Source: Planococcus chinensis (lineage in GTDB: Bacteria > Bacillota > Bacilli > Bacillales_A > Planococcaceae). Taken from it: a stretch of 64,000 nucleotides of DNA. Below, piece after piece: positions 50,442-58,966 of the stretch. Location: positions 496,001-560,000 of the forward strand of contig NZ_JABWTK010000001.1 of NCBI RefSeq assembly GCF_020071995.1. The letters run 5' to 3'. The position numbers and the translations under genes were made by a program. Positions within the stretch are counted from its first letter, which is position 1, and the number at the start of each line of letters is the position of its first letter. The notes below the pieces were generated by a model, which worked only from the letters and a program-made list of their open reading frames with translations, did not search any database and had not been told where the DNA came from.

Positions 50442-50708
50442 CGTGGTGTAATGGAAAGCCCTGGAAACGAGAAAAGAATCTGGTTTGGAATCAATGCCGG
50501 CTTAAATTTTTTCTTATATTTTGGATACAAAATACGAAAAGAAAAGCGTCGGAGTTTATTCAAACCAGATTCCCTTTATAGCTTGGGCTCATGATATATG
50601 CAAATATCCATATTGTTTAAATAAGAAGGCCAAATAGACAGATGCAGCCCAAGAGACTATTCTTTTAGATGATAAGCGATTGTTTCCATTAAATGGAGGA
50701 GGATTTTC
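50442..50708 (+). other. Promoter region of the lyase-hydratase operon
   Basis: 267 bp without a gene. It holds the best operator-like palindrome of the island (50517-50534). No clear sigma-A promoter could be assigned with confidence. Confidence 0.4.
50517..50534. promoter_or_regulatory. Candidate GntR operator, perfect palindrome (site 3)
   Basis: TATTTTG-GATA-CAAAATA, a perfect 7-bp inverted repeat about a GATA centre, 175 bp before the HMG-CoA-lyase-like gene. Confidence 0.65.
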
Positions 50709-51635
50709 ATGAAGTTCCCTGAACGTGTCCAAATAAATGAAGTGGTTTTAAGAGATGGTCTGCAGCTGGAAGCGAAAATTGTCTCTTTGGAAGAAAAAAA
50801 GACCTTGTATGATTTGCTGATAAAATCCCATGTGAAGACTCTTGAATTCGGCTCTTTTGTCCATCCTAAACTAGTTCCCCAAATGGCAAATAGCGGAGAA
50901 CTTTTTGCTGCTGTTGCTGCAGAAACCCAACGCCCCGCATTAATCGCCCTGATCCCGAATTTAAAAGGAGCGGAAAATGCCCAGTCGCATGGTGTCAGCC
51001 AGCTCAATTTTGTCTTTTCCGCAAGTGACACCCACAACCAGCAAAATGTACGCAAAAACACGGAGGAATCACTCGCCGAACTCGAAAGCATATTGGAATT
51101 TTGCAACTCGCATGGCATCACATTAAATGTCTCCATCGCGACAACATTCGGCTGCCCCTTTGAAGGGGAAGTGCCGGTGGAAAGAATTCAGAACCTGGCA
51201 CGCCGGTTAGTCGGCATGGAAATCGATACGATTACATTGGCGGACACTACAGGAATGGCAAATCCAAAACAAGTCTACGATTTGCTTTCGTTGCTGCGAA
51301 ATGAATTTCCGTCCCAAAAATTCAATTTGCATTTCCACAATACAAGAGGAATGGGCCTTTCCAATATCCTGGCAAGCCTGCAGGCAGGAATCGATAGCTT
51401 CGATACTTCACTCGGCGGACTCGGAGGCTGCCCGTTTGCACCTGGTGCTACCGGAAATGTCTGTACAGAAGACGTTGTCCATATGCTCCATAACATGGGC
51501 ATTGAGACCGGTTTATCTTTGGAAGGTCTTTTAAAAGCATCGGCAGCACTCGAAAAAATCGTTGAACACCGGACACCGAGTCATCTTTTGAAGGCTGGTC
51601 CTTCTGACCGCAAATACCCGGTGCCGTCCAATTAA
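50709..51635 (+). CDS. Hydroxymethylglutaryl-CoA lyase-like enzyme
   Basis: A 308-residue TIM-barrel lyase of the HMGL group. EVVLRDGLQLEAK (residues 11-23) has the catalytic Arg-Asp pair, HFHNTRGMG (about 204-212) the two metal-binding His, and GGLGGCPFAPGATGNV (about 235-250) the flexible Cys loop. It should cleave HMG-CoA or a related 3-hydroxy-dicarboxyl-CoA into acetyl-CoA and an oxo acid. It opens an operon with enoyl-CoA hydratase and MmgE/PrpD. TGGAGGAGG precedes the ATG. Substrate in vivo inferred. Confidence 0.88.
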   Translation: MKFPERVQINEVVLRDGLQLEAKIVSLEEKKTLYDLLIKSHVKTLEFGSFVHPKLVPQMANSGELFAAVAAETQRPALIALIPNLKGAENAQSHGVSQLNFVFSASDTHNQQNVRKNTEESLAELESILEFCNSHGITLNVSIATTFGCPFEGEVPVERIQNLARRLVGMEIDTITLADTTGMANPKQVYDLLSLLRNEFPSQKFNLHFHNTRGMGLSNILASLQAGIDSFDTSLGGLGGCPFAPGATGNVCTEDVVHMLHNMGIETGLSLEGLLKASAALEKIVEHRTPSHLLKAGPSDRKYPVPSN

Positions 51636-51684
51636 AAATTATCTGAAGTTCATACTAGCTCATAACAAAAATGGAGGCTGAATG

Positions 51685-52479
51685 ATGGCAGAATGGCAAA
51701 CGATTTTAGTGAACGAAGAATACGTTTCCGACAATGTATATATTTTGGAATTGAACCGGCCGGAGGCAATGAACTCCTTGAATACTTTAATGGGCATTGA
51801 ATTGATCGAATGCCTGAAATCCCTGCAGAAAAAGCCGGACTTGCGCGTTTTGGTGTTAACTGCATCCGGAGAAAAAAGCTTTTGTGCCGGCGCTGATTTA
51901 AAAGAACGAAAAGGCATGACCAATGAGCAATGGAAAGAGCAGCATGACATTTTTGAAGATGCTTATGAGCAGCTTCGAAACTTCCCGTTTCCGGTCATCG
52001 CCGCAGTAAACGGCTTTGCATTAGGCGGCGGCATGGAAATGCTGTTGAGCTGCGACCTGCGTTATGCTGCAGACCACGCCAAAATGGGGCTGCCGGAAGT
52101 GACGCTCGGCATTATTCCCGGCGTCGGCGGTACACAATTGCTGCCAAGAGCCATTCCGGTCGGATTGGCCAAAGAGTTCCTATTTAGAGGAAATAAGATA
52201 CCGGCAGAAAAAGCTTTATCTGCTGGGATTTTAAATGGTGTTTTTTCAAAAGAAGAGTTGCTGCCAGGCGTTTTGGAAGTTGCCAAGGAAATTGCCAAAA
52301 ACGCTCCTTTGTCTTTGAAATCCATTAAGAAATCCATCAATACCGGATTGGAAACCGATCTCAACACCGCTTTGACGATTGAATTGGACCAATACTATAA
52401 ATGCGCAAACTCAGAAGACCGGCAAGAAGGTGTACTGGCGTTCAATGAAAAACGCAAGCCGCAATGGCAGGGGAAATAA
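51685..52479 (+). CDS. Enoyl-CoA hydratase/isomerase family protein
   Basis: A 264-residue crotonase. EKSFCAGADLKERKG (about residue 62-76) and GFALGGGMEMLLSCDLRYA (about 110-128) form the oxyanion hole, and GLPEVTLGIIPGVGGTQLLPR carries one catalytic Glu; the other lies in the EMLLSCD helix. With the HMG-CoA-lyase-like enzyme it fits a methylglutaconyl-CoA-hydratase-like step. ATG 51685 is 7 bp after TGGAGG; 51682 is also possible. Confidence 0.9.
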   Translation: MAEWQTILVNEEYVSDNVYILELNRPEAMNSLNTLMGIELIECLKSLQKKPDLRVLVLTASGEKSFCAGADLKERKGMTNEQWKEQHDIFEDAYEQLRNFPFPVIAAVNGFALGGGMEMLLSCDLRYAADHAKMGLPEVTLGIIPGVGGTQLLPRAIPVGLAKEFLFRGNKIPAEKALSAGILNGVFSKEELLPGVLEVAKEIAKNAPLSLKSIKKSINTGLETDLNTALTIELDQYYKCANSEDRQEGVLAFNEKRKPQWQGK

Positions 52480-52530
52480 GTCGGAGATAGGGAAAACAGA
52501 TGTTTATTCCTAAGAAAAGGAGCGGAAACG

Positions 52531-53871
52531 ATGGAGCTTAGCAAAAAATTAGCGGAGTACAGCTTGGGGCTGTCTTATGAAGACCTGCCGAAAGAAGTGG
52601 TGGAATTCACAAAGCTTTGCATTTTGGACTATTTCGGGTCAGCGATTGCCGGTTCGGAAAAAGTGCCGGTCCAGATGATCAGCGAGCTGGCGAAAGAAAT
52701 GGGCGGAGCGGAACAAGCGCATCTGGTGACCGGCGGACAATCGTCCGTATTAAACGCCGCTTTGGTGAACGGGGCAGCGAGCCATGTAGTGGAGCTGGAC
52801 GATATCCATAAGGGATCGATTATCCATGCCGCGACGGTCGTCATTCCGGCAGCACTGGCAGTAGCGGAATGGAAAGGGCTGTCCGGCAAAGAATTGATTG
52901 CCGCAGTCGTTGCGGGATATGAAGTATGCTTCAGAATTGGGGAAGCCGTTTCGCCTTCCCACTATTATTACTGGCATAACACAGCGACTTGTGGAACATT
53001 TGGTGCAGCTATTGCCGCAGCTAAATTGCTCGGTTTAACTACGGAACAGACGATTGCTGCGCTCGGCAATGCCGGCACACAGGCGGCCGGTCTTTGGGAA
53101 TTTATCGAAGACGGTGCGATGACGAAACAGCTGCATACAGGTAAAGCAGCCATGAATGGATTATTGGCCGCACTTCTAGCGCAAAAAGGGTTTACCGGGC
53201 CTCAAAAAATTTTGGAAGGGAACCGGGGCTTTTTCAAAGCGATGAGCGAAGAATACGATGCTTCCCGGGTTACGGAAGGACTCGGCAATGAATTTAAAAT
53301 TATGGAAAACTCCTTTAAAATCCATGCATCCTGCCGGCATACCCACCATGCGGTCGATTTGTTGATTGATATATTCAATGACCGCCGGCCTAAGCTTGAA
53401 GAAATCGAATCGGTTACAGTCGAATCTTACCAGGTGGCGCTGAATATTACGGACAATGATAATCCACAGACACAGTATGCTGCAAAATTCAGCCTGCAAT
53501 TTTGTTCTGCGCTCGCTTTGTTGAAGGGCAGTGCAACATTGGACGATTTTAGCGATTCGATGCTGTGGGATGAAGAAATCCGCCAATTATTGAAAAAAGT
53601 GAAAGTGGTTACTGATCCGCAAATTGACGCCGGTTACCCGAAGCAATGGGGGGCGGCAGTCGAAGTCCGCTTTGCCGACGGGGAAACCATCAAAAAGCAA
53701 ACCGATTTTCCAAAAGGTGACCCGGAAAATGCGGTAACGGCTGAAGAGCTCCGGGACAAATTCCTGGCAATGACGGGCAAGTACCCGGCAGACCAACGGC
53801 AACAATTGGCTGATGATTTGCTGGATTTGGAAAAGCTTGAAACAGTTGAAAAAGTAATGGTGACGTTATAA
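52531..53871 (+). CDS. MmgE/PrpD family protein
   Basis: A 446-residue member of the 2-methylcitrate dehydratase/cis-aconitate decarboxylase superfamily. Conserved parts: GAASHVVELDDIHKGSIIHAATVVIPAALAVAE (about residues 83-115), AGYEVCFRIGEA, TCGTFGAAIAAAKLLGL, MTKQLHTGKAAMNGLLAALLAQKGFTGP and YAAKFSLQFCSALAL. It acts on tricarboxylic or similar acids. No prpB or prpC is nearby, so it is not a plain methylcitrate cycle gene. Transcribed with the hydratase. Confidence 0.88.
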   Translation: MELSKKLAEYSLGLSYEDLPKEVVEFTKLCILDYFGSAIAGSEKVPVQMISELAKEMGGAEQAHLVTGGQSSVLNAALVNGAASHVVELDDIHKGSIIHAATVVIPAALAVAEWKGLSGKELIAAVVAGYEVCFRIGEAVSPSHYYYWHNTATCGTFGAAIAAAKLLGLTTEQTIAALGNAGTQAAGLWEFIEDGAMTKQLHTGKAAMNGLLAALLAQKGFTGPQKILEGNRGFFKAMSEEYDASRVTEGLGNEFKIMENSFKIHASCRHTHHAVDLLIDIFNDRRPKLEEIESVTVESYQVALNITDNDNPQTQYAAKFSLQFCSALALLKGSATLDDFSDSMLWDEEIRQLLKKVKVVTDPQIDAGYPKQWGAAVEVRFADGETIKKQTDFPKGDPENAVTAEELRDKFLAMTGKYPADQRQQLADDLLDLEKLETVEKVMVTL

Positions 53872-53900
53872 CTTATCCCAACAGCAAAGAGGGAGAAACG

Positions 53901-54428
53901 ATGATTGATAAAAGAAGTGAGCAAATAAATGCAATCCAGAAACAACTCAATACATTAAAAGGCCATGAACTGGAGGAAATGGCGCACATTCTGTCTCTTT
54001 ATCAAGATCAGACAGTTTCAGAAGACCATCCGAGTGCAGTGCCGATGCATTTCTTAGGCAGATTTTTAGGGATTACCCAAAACCAGGACGGCACTTCCGA
54101 AATGAAACTGGGCTTGCAAAATGCCAACACTTACGGGGTTGCACAGGGAGGCGCCATCTATACATTGGCAGATGTCGCCATCGGGTTCAGCATTTTGCAG
54201 GATGTCGAAGAAGGGCAAAAAGTGCTTACTTTAGAGTTGAAAGTCAACTTTATCGAAAAAGGGAAAGGATCCCGGCTGATTGCTTCTCCGATCATTTTGC
54301 GCCGCGGAAGAAGCACCGTAGTCTCTGAATGCGCCGTAACCGATGAACAAGGAATTTTAGTAGCAAAAGCACTCGGCACTTTTTATATCACCAGCTCCCG
54401 GAAAGCTCAAGAGGAGGAGACATCATGA
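53901..54428 (+). CDS. PaaI family hotdog-fold thioesterase
   Basis: A 175-residue hotdog thioesterase of the PaaI group. The first 35 residues are a charged helix extension; the domain (about 45-165) has MKLGLQNANTYGVAQGGAIYTLADVAIGFSI, in which the N-x-x-G-x-x-x-G-G pattern is the active-site loop. It may recycle CoA from dead-end acyl-CoA esters formed in the pathway. AGAGGGAG precedes the ATG; the stop overlaps the next start (ATGA). Confidence 0.83.
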   Translation: MIDKRSEQINAIQKQLNTLKGHELEEMAHILSLYQDQTVSEDHPSAVPMHFLGRFLGITQNQDGTSEMKLGLQNANTYGVAQGGAIYTLADVAIGFSILQDVEEGQKVLTLELKVNFIEKGKGSRLIASPIILRRGRSTVVSECAVTDEQGILVAKALGTFYITSSRKAQEEETS

Positions 54429-55267
54429 AAGAAATACACTACCAGGCGATTGTTGAAGGAGTGAGCGATATGTGCAAAAGAGCCAATTACGACCTCGGAG
54501 ACGATGTTTACACGGCTTTCAAAAAAGCCTTGTCTGCTGAAAAGTCGGAAACGGGAAAAGAAGTGCTCACTCAGCTGATTGATAATGCGGATATCGCAAA
54601 AGCTGAACGGGTCCCAATGTGCCAAGATACAGGAACTGCTGTTTTTATCGTCGAGCTGGGCCAGGATTGCCATATCACCGGTGGAAGTTTGGTTGACGCG
54701 ATTAACGAGGGAGTGTCTAAAGGCTATGGCGAGGGGTATTTGCGGAATTCGATGATTTACAATCCGCTGAACCGCAAAAATACCGGCAATAATACACCGG
54801 CCATCGTCCATCTTGAACTGGTGGAAGGGGATGAACTGACGCTTCATATGACCGCAAAAGGCGGCGGTGCTGAAAATATGAGTGCCATGAAAATGCTGAA
54901 ACCTTCCGACGGCATTGAAGGTGTGAAAGATTATATCTTATCAATTGTTAAAGTGGCAGGTCCGAATGCTTGTCCACCGTTAATCGTTGGAATCGGCATT
55001 GGCGGCAATTTTGAACGCTGTACGTATTTGGCGAAGAAATCGCTGTTTCGTCCAATAGGAGAGCGCCACGAAGACCCTGCAGTCGCGGAGCTTGAAGAAG
55101 AGCTGATGGGCGAAATCAACCGGCTGGGAATCGGACCGCAAGGGATGGGGGGCAGCACGACCGCATTGGATGTCAAAGTGGAAGTGGAATCCTGCCATAT
55201 CGCTGCATTGCCCGTGGCAGTCAATTTGAATTGCCATGCGAGCCGCCATCAAACTACAACTTTATAG
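54425..55267 (+). CDS. Class I fumarase/L-tartrate dehydratase alpha subunit
   Basis: A 280-residue Fe-S hydro-lyase subunit (TtdA/FumA N-terminal type). Three likely [4Fe-4S] cysteines are in PMCQDTGTAVF (about residue 61), GGNFERCTYLAKKS (about 199) and NLNCHASRH near the C-terminus. The family dehydrates 2-hydroxy-dicarboxylic acids: malate, tartrate, citramalate. It forms a pair with the beta subunit 15 bp downstream. Which hydroxy acid is used is open. Confidence 0.9.
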   Translation: MKEIHYQAIVEGVSDMCKRANYDLGDDVYTAFKKALSAEKSETGKEVLTQLIDNADIAKAERVPMCQDTGTAVFIVELGQDCHITGGSLVDAINEGVSKGYGEGYLRNSMIYNPLNRKNTGNNTPAIVHLELVEGDELTLHMTAKGGGAENMSAMKMLKPSDGIEGVKDYILSIVKVAGPNACPPLIVGIGIGGNFERCTYLAKKSLFRPIGERHEDPAVAELEEELMGEINRLGIGPQGMGGSTTALDVKVEVESCHIAALPVAVNLNCHASRHQTTTL

Positions 55268-55282
55268 CAAGGAGGGCGAATT

Positions 55283-55837
55283 GTGCAAAAGAAAATCACG
55301 CTTCCATTAACGGATGCGGATCTTGATTCATTGAAAGCAGGAGACCGCGTGCTATTATCCGGCACCGTGTATACCGCAAGAGACGCTGCGCATAAACGGA
55401 TGGTGGACCAGGAAAAAGAAGGCATCCCATTTCCGATTGATGTAGCGGGGCAAGTGATTTACTACACGGGCCCAACGCCGGCTAAACCGGGAGAAGTCAT
55501 TGGTTCGGCAGGGCCGACGACAAGCGGAAGAATGGATTTATACACGCCGCGGCTTTTGGAGAAAGGCTTAAAGGGCATGATTGGAAAAGGCTATCGGAAC
55601 GAAGAAGTGAAGGCGGCGATTAAAAAGCACCGGGCGGTTTACTTTGGAGCAGTGGGAGGCGCCGCAGCTTTAATCGCGCGCTCGATAAAAGCTGTGGAAG
55701 TGATTGCCTACGAAGATCTGGGAACCGAAGCAATCCGTAAACTGACGATTGAGAACTTCCCGGTGTTTGTCATCAATGACGTGCATGGCGGTGATATTTA
55801 CGAAGAAGGCATTGCCCAGTTCAGGCAAGACCATTAG
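55283..55837 (+). CDS. Class I fumarase/L-tartrate dehydratase beta subunit
   Basis: A 184-residue beta subunit (TtdB/FumA C-terminal type): GDRVLLSGTVYTARDAAHKRM (about residues 19-39), YYTGPTPAKPGEVIGSAGPTTSGRMD (about 66-91), MIGKGYRN and YFGAVGGAAALIARSIK are all conserved and shape the substrate pocket. Start GTG 55283 behind AAGGAGGG. Separate alpha and beta genes are usual in archaea and many Gram-positives. Confidence 0.9.
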   Translation: MQKKITLPLTDADLDSLKAGDRVLLSGTVYTARDAAHKRMVDQEKEGIPFPIDVAGQVIYYTGPTPAKPGEVIGSAGPTTSGRMDLYTPRLLEKGLKGMIGKGYRNEEVKAAIKKHRAVYFGAVGGAAALIARSIKAVEVIAYEDLGTEAIRKLTIENFPVFVINDVHGGDIYEEGIAQFRQDH

Positions 55838-55873
55838 CCTGAACGGACCATTACAAAAGGAGGCGGAGAATGG

Positions 55874-56761
55874 ATGAAAGCGGGAATCATAGGGCTCGGC
55901 AATATGGGTGGCCGAATGGTCAAAAGATTGCTGGAACAAGGGGTGGAAGTCGGCGTTTTCGATTTGAATAAAGAGTTTGTCCGTTCTTTTGTGGAGTTGG
56001 GGGCTGAAGAAGCCGAAAGCCCTGCGGAGCTGGCTGAAAAGTTCCCATACATCATTACCGTTTTGCCGAATGTTTTTATTGTCAAAGAAACGCTGACAGG
56101 AGAAAACGGCTTGATTAAAGGCATGAAACCGGACAGCCTGTTAATCGAAATGACGACGTCCATCCCTTCCGTTACGAAGGAATTGAACGAAATAATGAAA
56201 ACGGAAGGCTTCCGGATGATTGATGCTCCTGTAAGCGGGGGTGTGAAAAAAGCGGAGGACGGAAGCTTGTCGATTATGGTGGGAGGCGAAGCGGATGATT
56301 TTGAAGAAGCAAAGCCGCTCCTTTCATTGCTTGGACAGAATATTTTCCATGTTGGAGAATCAGGGGCTGGCCATACGATCAAGGCATTGAATAATATGAT
56401 TTCTGCGACTACTTTAGCAGCCACGGGTGAGGCCATGGCGCTTGGGGTGAAGCTGGGGCTCGATCCGAACAAGATGTTGGATGTCATCAATTCCAGTACG
56501 GGAAGAAGCTTTTCAAGTGACTTTAAATTTCCGAACCAAGTGCTGACAAGAAACTTCGAAGTCGGGTTCACACTGGATTTGATGGTCAAAGACTTGAAGA
56601 TTGCCATGAGCATGGCAGAGGAAGAAAAAGTGCCGATGTTCATCTCCAGTGCTTCTTTCCAGCTCTGGAAGCATGCTTGGTCACAAGGAGGGGGAAGCGA
56701 GGACCATACAGCTATTGTTAAATACATTGAAGAAATGTTTGGCGTCGAAATAAAGGGATGA
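55874..56761 (+). CDS. 3-hydroxyisobutyrate dehydrogenase family NAD(P) oxidoreductase
   Basis: A 295-residue beta-hydroxyacid dehydrogenase. The Rossmann motif is IIGLGNMGGRMVKRLLEQG (residues 4-22), the substrate loop IDAPVSGGVKKAEDGSLSIMVGG (about 116-138), and the catalytic Lys is in GAGHTIKALNNMI (about 165-177). Members oxidise 3-hydroxyisobutyrate, tartronate semialdehyde or similar. The neighbouring tartrate-type enzymes make tartronate-semialdehyde-like chemistry possible. AAGGAGGCGGAG lies upstream. Confidence 0.87.
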   Translation: MKAGIIGLGNMGGRMVKRLLEQGVEVGVFDLNKEFVRSFVELGAEEAESPAELAEKFPYIITVLPNVFIVKETLTGENGLIKGMKPDSLLIEMTTSIPSVTKELNEIMKTEGFRMIDAPVSGGVKKAEDGSLSIMVGGEADDFEEAKPLLSLLGQNIFHVGESGAGHTIKALNNMISATTLAATGEAMALGVKLGLDPNKMLDVINSSTGRSFSSDFKFPNQVLTRNFEVGFTLDLMVKDLKIAMSMAEEEKVPMFISSASFQLWKHAWSQGGGSEDHTAIVKYIEEMFGVEIKG

Positions 56762-56768
56762 GCACCTC

Positions 56769-56785
56769 ATCCGTACCGGATTTTT
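56769..56785 (+). terminator. Weak terminator-like hairpin
   Basis: Five-bp stem ATCCG/CGGAT with three-base loop and T5; too short to be sure. Confidence 0.35.
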
Positions 56786-56850
56786 CGAAAGAATGCTAAA
56801 ATTACTTCATCTTTCTTTATCTTGAGAGAAAAGTATTTAAGGGGTGCAGC

Positions 56851-57516
56851 ATGGAGAATATCAGATTGACCGAACAAGACAGAGCCACTTTACAATTCAA
56901 AGTTACAACTAAATTAAGAGAATTGATTTTGAAGGGCGAATTTAAAATGGGCGAACGCCTGATGCAGGAAGAATGGGCACAGAAGCTAGGGGTAAGCCGA
57001 ATGCCGCTCCGCGAAGCTCTGCGCCAGCTGGAAGTGGAAGGCCTGGTGCGCATTGAGCCAAGAAGAGGCGCGGTCGTAACGCCGGTTTCTACAGAAGACA
57101 TTGAAGAGATTTATCAATTGCGGGCGCTCCTCGAAGGAGAAGCTGTCGTAAAATCCCTTCCGTTTTTAGACGAAGAAGACATTCAGGAGCTCGAGGCGAT
57201 TTATGGGAAGATGCTTCAGTTAAAGGCGGATGAGACTGATATGGAGTCTTATATGAGATTAAACGCGGAGTTCCACCAAATCATCCGGGAAGGCTGTCCG
57301 TGGAGAAGAATCCAAGGGTTTATCGAAACGCTATGGAAAGGCATTCCGCCTTATACGCCAAGTTTACTGGCCAATCATTTGCCGGAATCCCACAAAGAGC
57401 ATGGCCTGATGCTGCAATATATTAAAGAAAAAAATGCAGAAAAACTGAAAGAAGTAACCATCAACCATATTCTTCGCACAAAAGAAAACTTGATTCAAAT
57501 GATTGGGAACAAATAG
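56851..57516 (+). CDS. GntR family regulator, FadR/FCD subfamily
   Basis: A 221-residue regulator: winged helix (about residues 15-80, with MGERLMQEEWAQKLGVSRMPLREALRQLEVEG as the recognition part) and an all-helical FCD effector domain (about 85-215) with the metal/ligand residues in YMRLNAEFHQIIREG and a later NHLPESHKEH and INHILR. FCD regulators sense small carboxylic acids and usually repress catabolic genes. The TTGGATACAA-type palindromes around the island are its probable sites. It stands between the dehydrogenase and tartrate-dehydrogenase-like genes. Confidence 0.9.
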   Translation: MENIRLTEQDRATLQFKVTTKLRELILKGEFKMGERLMQEEWAQKLGVSRMPLREALRQLEVEGLVRIEPRRGAVVTPVSTEDIEEIYQLRALLEGEAVVKSLPFLDEEDIQELEAIYGKMLQLKADETDMESYMRLNAEFHQIIREGCPWRRIQGFIETLWKGIPPYTPSLLANHLPESHKEHGLMLQYIKEKNAEKLKEVTINHILRTKENLIQMIGNK

Positions 57517-57550
57517 CTGCTGACAGCGGAAAACGAAGGGAGATCAGTTC

Positions 57551-58615
57551 ATGAAGACATTGGAACTAGCCGTCATTCCAGGTGACGGAATCGGAAAAGA
57601 AGTTGTGCCGGAAGCACTTCGTGTATTGGATGCAATTGCAGATATTCACGGAGGATTAAAGTTCAACTATACGCATTACCCGTGGAGTTCTGAATACTAT
57701 ATCGAACATGGAACGATGATGCCTGAAAATGGGCTTGAACTGATCAAAGGAAGCGACGCCATCTTTCTTGGGGCTGTCGGAGATCCAAATCTAGTGCCGG
57801 ACTATATTTCATTGGGTGAATTGTTGTTGAGAATCCGCCGTGAATTTGAACAGGTTATCAATGTCCGTCCGGCCAAGCAGCTAAGAGGGATGGTATCTCC
57901 GTTATCAAATCCTAAAAACTTCGATATTCTAATCGTGCGGGAAAATAGCGAAGGCGAGTACAGCAGCATCGGGGGCAGGGTCCACAATGGAATAGATGAA
58001 ATTGTGGTTCAAAACGCCGTCTTTACGAAAAAAGGCGTGTCCCGAGTGATGGAATATGGTTTTGAAATTGCAGGAAAAAGAAACGGGCATCTGACAAGTG
58101 CGACCAAATCGAACGGCATCGCACATTCCATGCCGTTTTGGGATGAAATATTCAAAGAAATGTCTGCAAGCTATCCGGATATCAAAACCAGAAGCGAACA
58201 TATCGACGCGCTTTCCGCCTTTTTTGTCACCCGTCCGGAAACACTGGACGTCGTTGTGGCGAGCAACTTGTTTGGCGATATTCTAAGTGATTTGGGTGCA
58301 GCCATAATGGGCAGCATCGGCATTGCGCCAGCAGCAAACATCAACCTTAACGGGAAATACCCATCGATGTTTGAACCGGTCCATGGCTCTGCCCCGGATA
58401 TTTACGGAAAAGGCATCGCCAACCCAATCGGCCAAATCTGGACAGCGAAAATGATGCTTGACCATTTAGGTGAACCAGAAATGGGCGAAATTCTTTTAGA
58501 AGCAATTGAACGTACATTGGAATCCGGAGTGAAAACGGGTGACATTGGCGGCAGCTCTTCAACGCAAGAAGTGACAGATGCCATTATTGCGGCGTTGAAA
58601 GAACAAACAGGCTGA
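57551..58615 (+). CDS. Tartrate/D-malate dehydrogenase-like (isopropylmalate dehydrogenase family)
   Basis: A 354-residue NAD-dependent beta-decarboxylating dehydrogenase. IPGDGIGKEVVPEALRVL at the start, IVRENSEGEYSSIGGR (about residues 134-149) and NLFGDILSDLGAAIMGSIGIAPAANIN (about 238-264) are family motifs; the ENSEGEYS form is that of tartrate dehydrogenase/D-malate dehydrogenase rather than LeuB. It would oxidise and decarboxylate a 2-hydroxy-dicarboxylic acid produced in the pathway. AAGGGAGATC precedes the ATG. Confidence 0.88.
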   Translation: MKTLELAVIPGDGIGKEVVPEALRVLDAIADIHGGLKFNYTHYPWSSEYYIEHGTMMPENGLELIKGSDAIFLGAVGDPNLVPDYISLGELLLRIRREFEQVINVRPAKQLRGMVSPLSNPKNFDILIVRENSEGEYSSIGGRVHNGIDEIVVQNAVFTKKGVSRVMEYGFEIAGKRNGHLTSATKSNGIAHSMPFWDEIFKEMSASYPDIKTRSEHIDALSAFFVTRPETLDVVVASNLFGDILSDLGAAIMGSIGIAPAANINLNGKYPSMFEPVHGSAPDIYGKGIANPIGQIWTAKMMLDHLGEPEMGEILLEAIERTLESGVKTGDIGGSSSTQEVTDAIIAALKEQTG

Positions 58616-58731
58616 TGAATAGCAGGGAATCGGGCAAAAGATCTTCAGTATAAAAAGCTGATTTTTGCTTTAGATTCCTTTTTTACACGTTTACAATTGT
58701 CGGAATTTTTAGTAGTATTTAAATTAATAAA

Positions 58732-58747
58732 ATATTGTATCCAATAT
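58732..58747. promoter_or_regulatory. Candidate GntR operator (site 4)
   Basis: ATATTG-TATC-CAATAT, a perfect 6-bp inverted repeat with the same TTGTATCCAA core as the other sites. It lies before a broken gene fragment and the methyltransferase gene. Confidence 0.55.
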
Positions 58748-58782
58748 CCCAATCATTATATTCGAATGGATTCTGCCTTTAA

Positions 58783-58938
58783 AGGGCAGGCGCAGGCGAC
58801 AGCTTGCGAAAGGAAGAAAGCGGTTTCAATCCATTTGACGGTTTTGCTGGCAACTATGTCAGAACGCCGAATATGCCGGAAATCGATTTAGAGGCGAAAT
58901 CGAATTTATACGAACTGTTGTCGAATATCGGCAACTAG
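58783..58938 (+). pseudogene. Coding-like 3' fragment of an unidentified gene
   Basis: A frame open from 58783 to a TAG at 58936-58938 reads GAGDSLRKEESG, NPFDGFAGNYVRTPNMPE, IDLEAKSNLYELLSNIGN. Composition is protein-like, yet there is no start codon with a ribosome binding site (a TTG at 58804 is the only option). It looks like the end of a lost gene whose promoter and operator may remain upstream. I could not name the family. Confidence 0.4.
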
Positions 58939-58966
58939 AATTTAAAAAAGGCAAGGAGTTGAGGCA

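Larger units (their letters stand above)
58616..58966 (+). other. Intergenic region with operator and gene remnant
   Basis: 351 bp. The first part holds an imperfect AAAGC/GCTTT hairpin; the middle holds AATTGTCGGAATTTT (a poor CodY-like match, about 58695-58709) and the operator-like site at 58732-58747; the last part holds the coding-like fragment at 58783-58938. Confidence 0.4.
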
